This document shows, piece after piece, positions 22,019-30,275 of a stretch of 45,309 nucleotides of DNA. The position numbers and the translations under genes were made by a program. Below the pieces are notes generated by a model that saw only the letters and a list, made by a program, of their open reading frames with translations, had not been told where the DNA came from and made no database searches. The stretch covers positions 1 through 45,309 of the forward strand of contig SCQE01000006.1 of NCBI GenBank assembly GCA_004321915.1. Reading direction: 5' to 3'. Each line of letters opens with the position of its first letter. The first letter of the stretch is position 1. The DNA comes from Nitrospirota bacterium (lineage in GTDB: Bacteria > Nitrospirota > Thermodesulfovibrionia > Thermodesulfovibrionales > Dissulfurispiraceae).

Positions 22019-22970
22019 AGACCTCTGCCAGTATCTCTTTCGCGCCTTTTGAGAGGAGTTCTTCCGCGAGCGCGATGCCGAGGGATTCAGGATTATCAAT
22101 GCTTCCGGAGGATGATGCTCGTATTATGCGGTCTCCGGTCACGCTCCCGACAAGACCATTTATGACTATCTGTTGACCGCCGACTGCTGACTGCTGAACT
22201 ATTGTCGCATATGCCGCTATCGGCACCTGACAGCCGCCTTCTAATTTTTTGAGGCAGGCCCTCTCTGCGCGCACGCAGATGGATGTTTCTTTGTGGTCGA
22301 GTTGTTTTATAAAATCGTTTATGAACTTGTCGTCGATCCTGCATTCAATGCCGACTGCGCCCTGACCTATTGCGGGCAGGCTTATTTCAGGCTCCAGCAG
22401 TTCGGTTATCCTGTCCGTCCAGCCGAGCCTTTTCACCCCTGCTGCGGCCAAGATTATCGCATCGAAAAGGCCTTCGTCCAACTTACGCATACGCGTGTCC
22501 AAGTTGCCCCTTAACTGCTCGATTTTCAAGTCGGGCCTGATGCTCAACAACTGGCAGGCGCGTCTAAGGCTGCTGGTTCCGACCTTTGCGCCTTTCGGCA
22601 GGTCTTTAAAACTTTTGACTGCTGACTTGCCTTTGCTGAATGGCGTTATAAATGCGTCCCTCGGGTCTTCTCTTTTTGTAATTACCGCGAGATGCAGGTT
22701 CTCGGGGAATTCGGTAGGCACATCTTTCATGCTGTGGACCGCAATGTCCGCCTCATTCCTGAGCATGGCCTCTTCTATCTCTTTAACGAAAAGCCCCTTG
22801 CCGCCAACCTTTGCGAGCGGCACATCAAGAATCTTGTCGCCTGTGGTTTTGATCTTGTTCAGTTCGATCTCAAGGGCGGGGTCCAGTTTTAGCAGTTCGG
22901 ACTTTATCCATTCGGCCTGCCAGAGCGCCAATTTGCTGCCCCTCGTGCCGATCACTATTTTATTCTTCAT
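22008..22970 (-). CDS. hemC: porphobilinogen deaminase (hydroxymethylbilane synthase)
   Basis: A 320-residue enzyme polymerising four porphobilinogens. Motifs are IGTRGSKLALWQAEW at the N-terminus, VHSMKDVPTEFP (about 80), VGTSSLRRACQL, LRGNLDTRMRKLDEG, and the dipyrromethane-cofactor Cys in LEGGCQVPIAAYA (about 246). Domain 3 contains an insertion VQQSAVGGQQIV just after that motif, encoded by GACTGCT repeats. A second short copy gives KGKSAVKSF near residue 115. Start ATG 22970 has GGAGGAC upstream. It is separated from hemA by the DUF433/DUF5615 pair. Confidence 0.95.
   Translation of the reverse strand: MKNKIVIGTRGSKLALWQAEWIKSELLKLDPALEIELNKIKTTGDKILDVPLAKVGGKGLFVKEIEEAMLRNEADIAVHSMKDVPTEFPENLHLAVITKREDPRDAFITPFSKGKSAVKSFKDLPKGAKVGTSSLRRACQLLSIRPDLKIEQLRGNLDTRMRKLDEGLFDAIILAAAGVKRLGWTDRITELLEPEISLPAIGQGAVGIECRIDDKFINDFIKQLDHKETSICVRAERACLKKLEGGCQVPIAAYATIVQQSAVGGQQIVINGLVGSVTGDRIIRASSSGSIDNPESLGIALAEELLSKGAKEILAEVYAK
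22164..22202. repeat. heptanucleotide repeat inside hemC domain 3
   Basis: Units GACTATC (22164), then after a 4-bp phase shift GACCGCC (22175), GACTGCT (22182), GACTGCT (22189) and GAACTAT (22196). It encodes VQQSAVGGQQIV, extra residues between the conserved cofactor-Cys region and the following strand. Confidence 0.75.
22617..22630. repeat. short heptanucleotide repeat inside hemC
   Basis: Two units, GACTGCT and GACTTGC, encode KSAVKS in the loop before the SFKDLPKG segment. This is the third copy of the same repeat family in adjacent heme genes. Confidence 0.5.
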
Positions 22971-22999
22971 AAAAACTGTTGTCCTCCATATAAAAGCTT

Positions 23000-23353
23000 T
23001 TATTTATAATCCTGCAGCCACATTATACGGTTTTTTACGGCCTCTCTGGAATTTGAAGAGAGAAATTTCAACGTCCGGCGCAGAAGTTCATTGAAAGGCA
23101 ACTGGTCGGAGACGACAACGCCGAAGTGGTCTCTGTTTTCTTTTATATAAGACCTTGACAGCTTGATGTAGTCGCCTATGTTGTGAGTAAATACTGTCAT
23201 CTTTTTGCCTACGGCATATGCTAATTGTTCTTCGTCGCTTTTCCCGGTTCTCTTTGCTTCAAGAACGTGAAGCGCTTTATAATCCCTGCTGCGCAGTACT
23301 TCCGCCAACAGGACTCTGACGTCTTCGTCAAGATACAAAGAAATCTCAGGCAT
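23000..23353 (-). CDS. DUF5615 PIN-like protein
   Basis: A 117-residue protein of the DUF5615/Mut7-C PIN-like group: N-terminal LYLDEDVRVLLAEVLRSRDY and TGKSDEEQLAYAVGKKMTVFTHNIGDYIKL, with the conserved acidic residues expected of a PIN nuclease core. These are putative RNase toxins paired with DUF433 antitoxins; activity is not experimentally clear in general. ATG 23353 overlaps the DUF433 stop by 8 nt. The pair sits inside the heme gene run between hemA and hemC, same orientation. Confidence 0.82.
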   Translation of the reverse strand: MPEISLYLDEDVRVLLAEVLRSRDYKALHVLEAKRTGKSDEEQLAYAVGKKMTVFTHNIGDYIKLSRSYIKENRDHFGVVVSDQLPFNELLRRTLKFLSSNSREAVKNRIMWLQDYK

Positions 23354-23642
23354 GAACCGCTTCTTCAACCTGCTCTCTTATATATTTTTCATTGACGGTC
23401 AATTCTTTGTCTATCTGTTGCTTGTGCTCATAGTAATACGAAAGGGCATCGTATATTTGAGGAAGGGTCAGATGAGAAAATTCCTTTATCAACTCTTCCG
23501 GGTTTATGCCTTGCCTGAGAATGTAAAAGACGATAGAACGCACAGGAAACTTTGTTCCTACGATAACAGGATTTCCCCCGCAATGTTTTTTTGAGGAAAC
23601 AATATAGGGGTGTTTTGTCTTTAATCCATGTGCTATTGGCAT
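23346..23642 (-). CDS. DUF433 putative antitoxin
   Basis: A 98-residue protein with a DUF433 domain: PYIVSSKKHCGGNPVIVGTK, FPVRSIVFYILRQGINPEELIKEF, LTLPQIYDALSYYYEHKQ, a winged-helix-like DNA-binding unit found as antitoxin to DUF5615 proteins. ATG 23642 has AAGGAG 7 nt upstream; the frame is open further but runs into hemA. Starts 28 bp after the hemA stop. Confidence 0.85.
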   Translation of the reverse strand: MPIAHGLKTKHPYIVSSKKHCGGNPVIVGTKFPVRSIVFYILRQGINPEELIKEFSHLTLPQIYDALSYYYEHKQQIDKELTVNEKYIREQVEEAVHA

Positions 23643-23670
23643 GATTTGCTCCTTATTTATTTTAGAGACC

Positions 23671-24945
23671 TTATTCTTCACTATCGTCTCCGTTTATTCC
23701 GTAGATTTTCTTTATCAGCGCGACCGCCTCGTCCCTGTCGCTCGAATCTTCCTTCATCGCCGCGGTAGGGGGGTGGATCAATTTGTTCACAATGGCCCCG
23801 GCCGTGTATTCGAGGGCCTTCATGGTCGCCTCGTCAATATCCGGAAGTTTGTTTTTGAGTTTTTCGAGTTCTTCTTTCTTGATCTCTTCCGCCTTCTGTC
23901 TCAGAGCTACTATTACAGGCACGGAATCGAGCGACGACACCCATTTCGAGAATTTTTCGACCTCTTCGAGAACTATGGCTTCGGCTTTTTCAGCCTCTTT
24001 CTGCCTTTCGAGTATGTTCGTATCGATGACCTCCTGAAGGTCGTCCACATTGTAAAGGTACACGCTGTCGAGGTCGTTTATTTCGGGGTCTATGTTTCTA
24101 GGCACAGAGATGTCTATTATGAAAACAGGCTTATGCCGTCTGTCTTTCATCACCTTATGCATCTGCTCTTTTTTCAGCACGTAAGTCGGTGCGCCTGTCG
24201 AACAGAGTATTATATCGACATGGCTGAGTTCATCGATGAAGTTTTCGTATTTTACCGGACTGCCGCTGAACTCTTTGGCCAACTCGCATCCGCGTTCGTA
24301 GGTCCTGTTTGCGACCATCACGTTGGAAACCCCGTTGTTTACGAGATGTCTTGCCGCAAGTTCGGCCATCTCACCCGCGCCCAGAAGCATGCAGGAAGTG
24401 CCTGCAAGCTCCTTGAAGATCTTTCTTGCGAGTTCTACCGCAGCAAAGCTTATAGAGACCGCGTTCTCGGCGATGCGCGTTTCGGTGCGCACCCTTTTTG
24501 CCGTCGATATGGCCTTCTTCATAAGCTTGTTCATCATTACGCCGGTGGTCTTTTTTGCAAGCGAGAAATCGAAGGCGTCTTTAAGCTGGCCGAGTATCTG
24601 GGGCTCGCCGAGCACCATCGAATCAAGGCTTGAAGCCACTCTGAATATATGGCGCACCGCTTCGGTTTCGGACAGCAGGTATAGATGGGGCTCGAAGCTG
24701 TTCCTGTTCAAGTTGTGGAATTCGGCCAAAAAGAGTTTTATTTTCTCTATGGCAGGGCCTTCGTCGGTCACGCATATATACATCTCGACCCTGTTGCAGG
24801 TCGAAAGCACAGAGACCTCTTTGACTTCCGGGATTTCTCTAAGCCGGAGCACGCCCGTTTCGAGCTTTTCCCCGTTAAAGGCGAGCTTTTCTCTTACTTC
24901 CACATCAGCAGTCTTGTGGTTGAGACCTATGACCAAAACCTTCAT
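23671..24945 (-). CDS. hemA: glutamyl-tRNA reductase
   Basis: A 424-residue first committed enzyme of the C5 heme pathway, reducing glutamyl-tRNA to glutamate-1-semialdehyde with NADPH. Visible are GLNHKTADVEVREK at the N-terminus, the catalytic Cys in LSTCNRVEMY (about 50), MVLGEPQILGQLKDAF (about 110), the Rossmann LLGAGEMAELAARHL (about 190), and the C-terminal dimerisation helices. ATG 24945 overlaps the ccsB stop (ATGA, 4 nt). Length is normal. Confidence 0.96.
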   Translation of the reverse strand: MKVLVIGLNHKTADVEVREKLAFNGEKLETGVLRLREIPEVKEVSVLSTCNRVEMYICVTDEGPAIEKIKLFLAEFHNLNRNSFEPHLYLLSETEAVRHIFRVASSLDSMVLGEPQILGQLKDAFDFSLAKKTTGVMMNKLMKKAISTAKRVRTETRIAENAVSISFAAVELARKIFKELAGTSCMLLGAGEMAELAARHLVNNGVSNVMVANRTYERGCELAKEFSGSPVKYENFIDELSHVDIILCSTGAPTYVLKKEQMHKVMKDRRHKPVFIIDISVPRNIDPEINDLDSVYLYNVDDLQEVIDTNILERQKEAEKAEAIVLEEVEKFSKWVSSLDSVPVIVALRQKAEEIKKEELEKLKNKLPDIDEATMKALEYTAGAIVNKLIHPPTAAMKEDSSDRDEAVALIKKIYGINGDDSEE

Positions 24946-25757
24946 TTGAATATATGCACGCTTTTTAGCAGAAGATTAACGCCGAAGAATGTGAACATCA
25001 CGACAACAAAGCCTATTATCGAAAGTATCGCCGCCTTTTTGCCGCGCCAGCCTGCGGTAAGTCTTATGTGCAGGATAAGGGCGTATATAAGCCATGTGAT
25101 CATAGACCAGACTTCTTTCGGGTCCCATCTCCAGTAACTGCCCCACGCGTTGTTGGCCCAGATTATCCCGGTGATTATAGCTAACGTCAGCAGAGGGAAG
25201 CCTATGGATATGAGCTTGTAGTTTATTTCGTCCAGCACCTGTATGCTCGGCAGCCTCTGGAACAGGCCGTGCAGGTGTTTTGATTTCAGGTAATGCTCCT
25301 GTATCAGGTACATTATGCCGATGCCGAAAGCGGTCGCGAACGCCGCGTTGCCGAGGAAGGCCAGCAGCGTGTGTATGCCCAGCCAGTAGCTCTGAAGCAC
25401 GGGGTCGAGGGGCATTATCTGGCGCGGCAGCACAGAGGACGAAAGCATCAGCACAAAGACCACCGGAAGTATGAAGGAGCCGATAAGCCCGATCTTGTAT
25501 TGGTATTCGAGCAGGAAGTATATAAACACTATGCACCACGCGAAGAATGAGGACGCTTCGTGCATACTCGTTATCGGCAGGTGGCCGGAACTGAAATAGC
25601 GGAACAGTATGCATGCGGTATGGATTGCGAAGCCCGCGCAGGTGGCGTAGAACGTAAGACGCGAGGCTTCCTTGCTGCCTCTGAAGAGTTCCACGACGCT
25701 TATTATTGCGGCAGCGAAATAAAAGGTGAGGGCGAGTTCGAAAAGCAGTGTACCCAT
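24942..25757 (-). CDS. ccsB: cytochrome c assembly protein CcsB/ResC-type (HemX-like position)
   Basis: A 271-residue membrane protein with about eight transmembrane segments and the tryptophan-rich heme-handling motif WGSYWRWDPKEVWSMITW (about 217) of the CcmC/CcmF/CcsA superfamily. His residues flank it as in heme exporters of system II. Located directly upstream of hemA with a 4-nt overlap, the position where HemX-type proteins are often found, so a role coupling heme synthesis and delivery is plausible (inference). ATG 25757 overlaps the upstream stop as TGATG. Confidence 0.88.
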   Translation of the reverse strand: MGTLLFELALTFYFAAAIISVVELFRGSKEASRLTFYATCAGFAIHTACILFRYFSSGHLPITSMHEASSFFAWCIVFIYFLLEYQYKIGLIGSFILPVVFVLMLSSSVLPRQIMPLDPVLQSYWLGIHTLLAFLGNAAFATAFGIGIMYLIQEHYLKSKHLHGLFQRLPSIQVLDEINYKLISIGFPLLTLAIITGIIWANNAWGSYWRWDPKEVWSMITWLIYALILHIRLTAGWRGKKAAILSIIGFVVVMFTFFGVNLLLKSVHIFK

Positions 25758-26509
25758 CAGAAGCAACCGAGTTCGCAGTTTTTGATCTTTATTTTTAAGG
25801 CGTCCGCAGTTTCGCCCACCTCTTTATAAGACAGGCCGAGTTCTTCGGCTATTTTCCGGGCCGCGCCGCAGGGGATTTTGCCTTCGATCGCTTTTTGCCG
25901 CAGTGTTTCTTCAAGCCTGTTTATGTTGGCCGTATCTTTCATAAGGTTTAAAAGCTCTTCTATCGGCAGTTCTTCAAAAGATTTAAAACTCAGACATTGG
26001 GCCGGTTTTTTCTCTATCTCCGGATAGTCTTTTAATGCGTCTTCGCAGCCTTCCGGGATGAGGACAATGTCCGCATTTTTCAACGCCGAAAAGGCGGAAG
26101 GCTTGCTTTTCGAACGTGAAAAGCCTAATAAAAATATTACTATATCGGGCTTTAAAAACTCAATCGCGCTGTTGCCTTCGACCACAACGCAGTCAAGGCG
26201 GGAAAGCCTGCTCATCGCGATGGGGATTGTTTCCGGGATCTCCCTTCTAGGACATCTTACCCATTGGACTTCGGACGCTCCGGCACTGAGCATGCGGCCT
26301 GTGTCCTTGTCCATTTCCTCAGGCGGGGGAGTGCCGTCCTCTATCGATGTGAAGAGGTCTGTCTTTGTGTATTTGATCGCCCCGACATTTGTAAAAGAGA
26401 GAGGCCTTGTTTTGTTTTTTGTCAGATATTTTATAAGCGCAACTGCGAGCGTGGTCTTGCCCGAGCCGCTGTGGCTGCCGCCTATGCCTATGATAAAAGG
26501 ACGCTCTAT
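25757..26509 (-). CDS. MobB-like P-loop protein with C-terminal Cys/HTH-like region
   Basis: A 250-residue protein. Residues 1-25 carry a Walker A loop (GIGGSHSGSGKTTLAVALI) that is missing if the first canonical ATG (26314) is used. A Mg/GTP-binding layout like MobB (molybdopterin-guanine dinucleotide synthesis) follows: VGAIKYTKTD, EEMDKDTGRMLSAGASEV, LDCVVVEGNSAI. The last about 55 residues form a helical, HTH-like segment ending IKIKNCELGCF with paired Cys. No ATG, GTG or TTG lies between the Walker A and the in-frame upstream stop inside topA. ATA at 26507-26509, after AGAGGCGG, is the likeliest start. Role: probably molybdenum-cofactor related. The gene lies between topA and ccsB. Confidence 0.7.
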   Translation of the reverse strand: MERPFIIGIGGSHSGSGKTTLAVALIKYLTKNKTRPLSFTNVGAIKYTKTDLFTSIEDGTPPPEEMDKDTGRMLSAGASEVQWVRCPRREIPETIPIAMSRLSRLDCVVVEGNSAIEFLKPDIVIFLLGFSRSKSKPSAFSALKNADIVLIPEGCEDALKDYPEIEKKPAQCLSFKSFEELPIEELLNLMKDTANINRLEETLRQKAIEGKIPCGAARKIAEELGLSYKEVGETADALKIKIKNCELGCF

Positions 26510-26523
26510 GAGACCGCCTCTGT

Positions 26524-28839
26524 TTAGTCCTTGTTTATCTCTTCTCTGAAGTCGCAGTCTTTATTCGGGCATTCGTGGTGGCTGTCCCCGGCCTTGGTCC
26601 ATTTTTCGACCAAGAAGGGCGAGTTGCATTTGGGACAGCTTTTGGGCACCGGCCTGTACCACGTGGCGAATTTGCAGTTCGGATAGTTGCTGCAGCTCCA
26701 GAAGGGCTTGCCTCTTTTCGATTTTCTCTCGACTATGTCCCCGCCGTCCTCCGGGCATTTGATGCCGGTAGCTATAGGTTTTGCGTTCTTGCATTCGGGG
26801 TATTTCGAACAGGCCAAAAATTTGCCGAACCGTCCTCTTTTTATCAGCATCGGAGAGCCGCATTTATCGCAGACCTCATCGGTTTCCGTCTGCTCCTCTT
26901 TTTTCGGGGTGCCGTCGCTGTCAACCGGCATTGTATTTTTGCATTCAGGGTAGCCTGAGCAGGCCAGAAATCTACCGTGCCTTCCCCATCTTATGACCAT
27001 AGGCTTCCGGCATTTGTCGCAGACCTCGTTCGTTTCTATGTCCTGAGGCTTGACCTTGCCCATGTCTTTCTGCGCCTCTGCAAGGTCTTTGCTGAAAGGT
27101 ATGTAAAAGTCGTTGATGACATTTACCCAGTTCATGTTGGCGTTCTCTATGTCGTCGAGTTCGTTTTCCATCTTGGCTGTGAAGCCTATGTCTATGACCT
27201 CGGAAAACTTTTCTATGAGCAGATCGTTTACCAGAACTCCAAGTTCGGTCGGAGAAAAACGTCCTTCCGTCTTCACTGCGTATTTCCTGTCCTGAATGGT
27301 CGAGAGTATCGCGGCGTAGGTGCTCGGTCTGCCGATGCCCTTTTCTTCCAGCGCCTTTACCAGTGTTGCTTCGGAATACCTCGGAGGAGGCTGCGTGAAA
27401 TGCTGAGAAGGTTTGATTTCGAGCTGTTTTAAATTTTCACCTTCGGACAGGGACGGCAGCAGCCCGCCTTCTTCCTCCTCGATGTCGTCCATACCTTCGG
27501 TGTAAAGCGCCATAAAGCCCGGGAAACTGATTATTGTCCCGGTCGCCCTGAGCTCCGTGCCTTTTATAGGGGAGCCGTTTTCCTGCGCTCCGATTATAAA
27601 GGTTGTTTGTTCAAGAAGAGCGGGCGACATCTGGCTCGCTATAAAACGGTTCCATATAAGGGTGTAGAGATTGTATTGGTCCTTGTTCAGAAACGGCTTG
27701 ATCTTGTCGGGGGCCTTGTCCGGATAGGTGGGCCTGACCGCTTCGTGGGCCTCTTGAGCGTTGCCTTTGCTTTTATATACAGGGGGCTTTTCCGGAACGA
27801 ACTTGGCCCCGAACTTTTCGGATATCAGTTCGCGCGCCCACTCTTGGGCTTCAGGCGCGACCCTGAACGAGTCGGTCCTCATGTATGTTATCAAGCCGAC
27901 CGAGCCTTCGCTGCCGAGTTCTATGCCTTCGTAGAGCTGCTGGGCCGTCATCATGGTCTTCTTTGCCGCGAAGCGCAGTCTTCTCGAAGCTTCCTGTTGA
28001 AGCGTGCTTGTTGTAAAAGGCGGAGACGGGGACTTTCTTCTCTGGCGTTTGTCTATCTTTAAGAGAGAGAAATTCTTGCCTGCAAGCTCTCCGGCTATTT
28101 GCCGGGCTTCTTCGTTGTTTTTTATAAGGAAGCGTTTGCCTTCTTCCCCGTCCCTGTTTATAACGAGGTTGTCGGAATATTTGTAAAGGTTTGCTGTGAA
28201 GCGTCGCGATGCGTTTTCGGAGCCTGCCTCGGGTTGCAATACCGCCTCTATGGTCCAGTACTCTTCCTTGTTGAACGCCTCTATCTCCCTTTCCCTCTCT
28301 ACTACAAGCCTGACCGCAACCGACTGCACCCTTCCTGCGCTCAGACCCCTGCGGACCTTTCTCCAGAGGAACGGACTAAGTTTGTAGCCCACCAGCCTGT
28401 CGAGCACCCTTCGAGCCTGCTGCGCATCCACTTTGTTTATATCGATTTCACCCGGATTCTTTATCGCCTCTTTGACCGCCCTTTCGGTTATTTCATGAAA
28501 GGTCACGCGGTATATTTTTTTCGCATCTTTTTTAGACCTTTTTGGGGTGAGTTCCTCCGCAATATGGTAGGCGATGGCCTCTCCTTCCCTGTCAGGGTCT
28601 GTAGCTATGTATATGGACTCTACGCTTTTCGCAGCGGCCCTGAGTTCCTTGACCACCTTGTCTTTGCCGGGTATTATCTGGTAGACAGGGGCGAAGTTGT
28701 TTTCAACGTCCACGCCGAGGTCGCTTTTCGGAAGGTCTTTTATATGGCCGATAGAGGCCTTGACCCCGAAATCTTTTCCTAATATTTTGTTTATGGTCTT
28801 CGCCTTTGCCGGCGATTCAACAATAACGAGCGATTTCAA
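26524..28839 (-). CDS. topA: DNA topoisomerase I
   Basis: A 771-residue type IA topoisomerase relaxing negative supercoils. TOPRIM at the N-terminus (LVIVESPAKAKTINKIL; DPDREGEAIAYH) and the active-site Tyr in GLITYMRTDS (about 313) are visible. The C-terminus holds four Cys4 zinc-ribbon modules (from about 590: CDKCRKPM, CDKCGSPM, CPEDGG and CPKCNSP, each closed by C...C). The start is TTG 28837-28839, with AAGGAGG about 10 nt upstream and no ATG that preserves TOPRIM. It lies 24 bp after a small unknown gene in the dprA-topA cluster. Confidence 0.96.
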   Translation of the reverse strand: MKSLVIVESPAKAKTINKILGKDFGVKASIGHIKDLPKSDLGVDVENNFAPVYQIIPGKDKVVKELRAAAKSVESIYIATDPDREGEAIAYHIAEELTPKRSKKDAKKIYRVTFHEITERAVKEAIKNPGEIDINKVDAQQARRVLDRLVGYKLSPFLWRKVRRGLSAGRVQSVAVRLVVEREREIEAFNKEEYWTIEAVLQPEAGSENASRRFTANLYKYSDNLVINRDGEEGKRFLIKNNEEARQIAGELAGKNFSLLKIDKRQRRKSPSPPFTTSTLQQEASRRLRFAAKKTMMTAQQLYEGIELGSEGSVGLITYMRTDSFRVAPEAQEWARELISEKFGAKFVPEKPPVYKSKGNAQEAHEAVRPTYPDKAPDKIKPFLNKDQYNLYTLIWNRFIASQMSPALLEQTTFIIGAQENGSPIKGTELRATGTIISFPGFMALYTEGMDDIEEEEGGLLPSLSEGENLKQLEIKPSQHFTQPPPRYSEATLVKALEEKGIGRPSTYAAILSTIQDRKYAVKTEGRFSPTELGVLVNDLLIEKFSEVIDIGFTAKMENELDDIENANMNWVNVINDFYIPFSKDLAEAQKDMGKVKPQDIETNEVCDKCRKPMVIRWGRHGRFLACSGYPECKNTMPVDSDGTPKKEEQTETDEVCDKCGSPMLIKRGRFGKFLACSKYPECKNAKPIATGIKCPEDGGDIVERKSKRGKPFWSCSNYPNCKFATWYRPVPKSCPKCNSPFLVEKWTKAGDSHHECPNKDCDFREEINKD

Positions 28840-28863
28840 ATTCAGGATTCCTCCTTAAAAGGT

Positions 28864-29163
28864 TCAGTTCCAGATGATTTGTCTGCCTCTGCCGAAGGTA
28901 TAGGCATAAATATCTTCTATTCCGAGGTCCGTGTCTTTCATGAGAACATACGCCAAAAGCGCATTAATGCTGTCTATTTCCGCTTCGCCGATGAACTGGG
29001 ACAATTCAATGGCCGCAAGTTCATCCTTTACGGTGATAAAATCTATGTCCTGCGCGTCGATCTTTCTGACGGTTTTATCTGCGTCGTAACCCTGCTCCAC
29101 AAGCTCGATCGCAAGCATCTGTAGGGCTTCCACGAATTTTCTCGCCACTTTTATCTCCTTCAT
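28864..29163 (-). CDS. hypothetical protein between dprA and topA
   Basis: A 99-residue, mostly helical acidic protein, no signal peptide (for example LAAIELSQFIGEAEIDSINALLAYVLM). It occupies the slot where many bacteria have smg/DUF494 between dprA and topA, but I see no convincing similarity. ATG 29163 overlaps the dprA stop as ATGA. GTG 29148 has AAGGAG 6 nt upstream and is an equally good start. Function unknown. Confidence 0.65.
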   Translation of the reverse strand: MKEIKVARKFVEALQMLAIELVEQGYDADKTVRKIDAQDIDFITVKDELAAIELSQFIGEAEIDSINALLAYVLMKDTDLGIEDIYAYTFGRGRQIIWN

Positions 29164-30275
29164 GCCTTAGAGAAGTTTTTCCCTTCGGTCTGTCTCACGA
29201 GGCCTTTTATCTCTAGAGTGAGTAGTAAACCTAAAAGTTTTCCGGGCATAATGTCAAGTTCTCTCGCTATGTCGTCCGCGTGTTTCGGCGTGTAATCGAG
29301 CGCGTTTAATATTGCCGATTCCTCGCCGGTCAAGGAATATTCGCCTGTTTCCTCGCCGCTGCCGGCCCCGCAATCTAGGGGTTTCTTGAGCATCCCTTTC
29401 AGCTGTCCAGCCAGTTCTTCGATCACATCCTCGGGCCTTTGTACGAGCTTGGCGCCCTTTTTTATAAGCTTGTTCGTCCCTTCCGAGGATTTGGAAGTTA
29501 TATTGCCCGGGACCGCAAAGACCTCTCTGTTCTGGTCGAGCGCCATGTTTGCGGTTATAAGCGAACCGCTGTCCGTGGTCGCCTCTATGACAACGGTGCC
29601 GAGAGAAAGCCCGCTTATGATCCTGTTCCTTCGCGGGAAGTGCTCCCGTAAAGGAGGGGTCCCTGTCGGGAATTCGCTCACTATGCAGCCGGCCTCCCGT
29701 ATTCGTTCGAACAGTTTAAGGTTTTCGGGAGGATAGGGCCTGTCCAAGCCGCAGCCCAGTACGGCTGTTGTCCTGCCTTTTACGTCGAGGGCGGCCGTAT
29801 GCGCGACCGTATCTATGCCCCTCGCCATGCCGCTTACTATTGTAAGGCCGCACCGCGCTAAACCGGAGGACATACGGCCTGCGACTGTCCTGCCGTATCC
29901 CGTCATCTTTCGCGAGCCGACGATCGCAACGGAATACCTGTCGTCTTCCGTAAGGGCGCCTTTTACAAAAAGCACGGGGGGCGGGTCCGGTATCTGTCTG
30001 AGTATTCCCGGATACGCTTCATCCGCCGCAGTTATTGCCGCTATTCCGAAGCGGTCCATATTATCGATCTCTCTGTTTACCCCGTCCCAGTCGTTGAACC
30101 CGGTGAGCGCCTTTATCTTGGCAGCGGTCATTCCTTCAACCGCTCCCAGTTCCGGGGCCGGAGCGCTGAATATCCTTTCCGGGGTGCGGAATGCGGAAAG
30201 CAGTCTGCCTGCGGACAGCGGTCCAACCTCCCGCGCCAATACGAGGGCTATCCAGTAACGGAGGTCGTCGGCCAT
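29160..30275 (-). CDS. dprA: DNA processing protein DprA
   Basis: A 371-residue DNA-binding protein that loads RecA on incoming single-stranded DNA. An N-terminal SAM-like region is followed by the DprA Rossmann core: VAIVGSRKMTGYGR (about 118), IVSGMARGIDTVAH, TTAVLGCGLDRPYPPEN, FPRRNRIISGLS. A C-terminal winged-helix domain (DYTPKHADDIARELDI) completes it. ATG 30275 overlaps the argG stop (TAATG). The length is normal. Confidence 0.94.
   Translation of the reverse strand: MADDLRYWIALVLAREVGPLSAGRLLSAFRTPERIFSAPAPELGAVEGMTAAKIKALTGFNDWDGVNREIDNMDRFGIAAITAADEAYPGILRQIPDPPPVLFVKGALTEDDRYSVAIVGSRKMTGYGRTVAGRMSSGLARCGLTIVSGMARGIDTVAHTAALDVKGRTTAVLGCGLDRPYPPENLKLFERIREAGCIVSEFPTGTPPLREHFPRRNRIISGLSLGTVVIEATTDSGSLITANMALDQNREVFAVPGNITSKSSEGTNKLIKKGAKLVQRPEDVIEELAGQLKGMLKKPLDCGAGSGEETGEYSLTGEESAILNALDYTPKHADDIARELDIMPGKLLGLLLTLEIKGLVRQTEGKNFSKA

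Noticed and set aside
23641-24633. 330-residue plus-strand open frame
   Set aside because: Antisense shadow of hemA.
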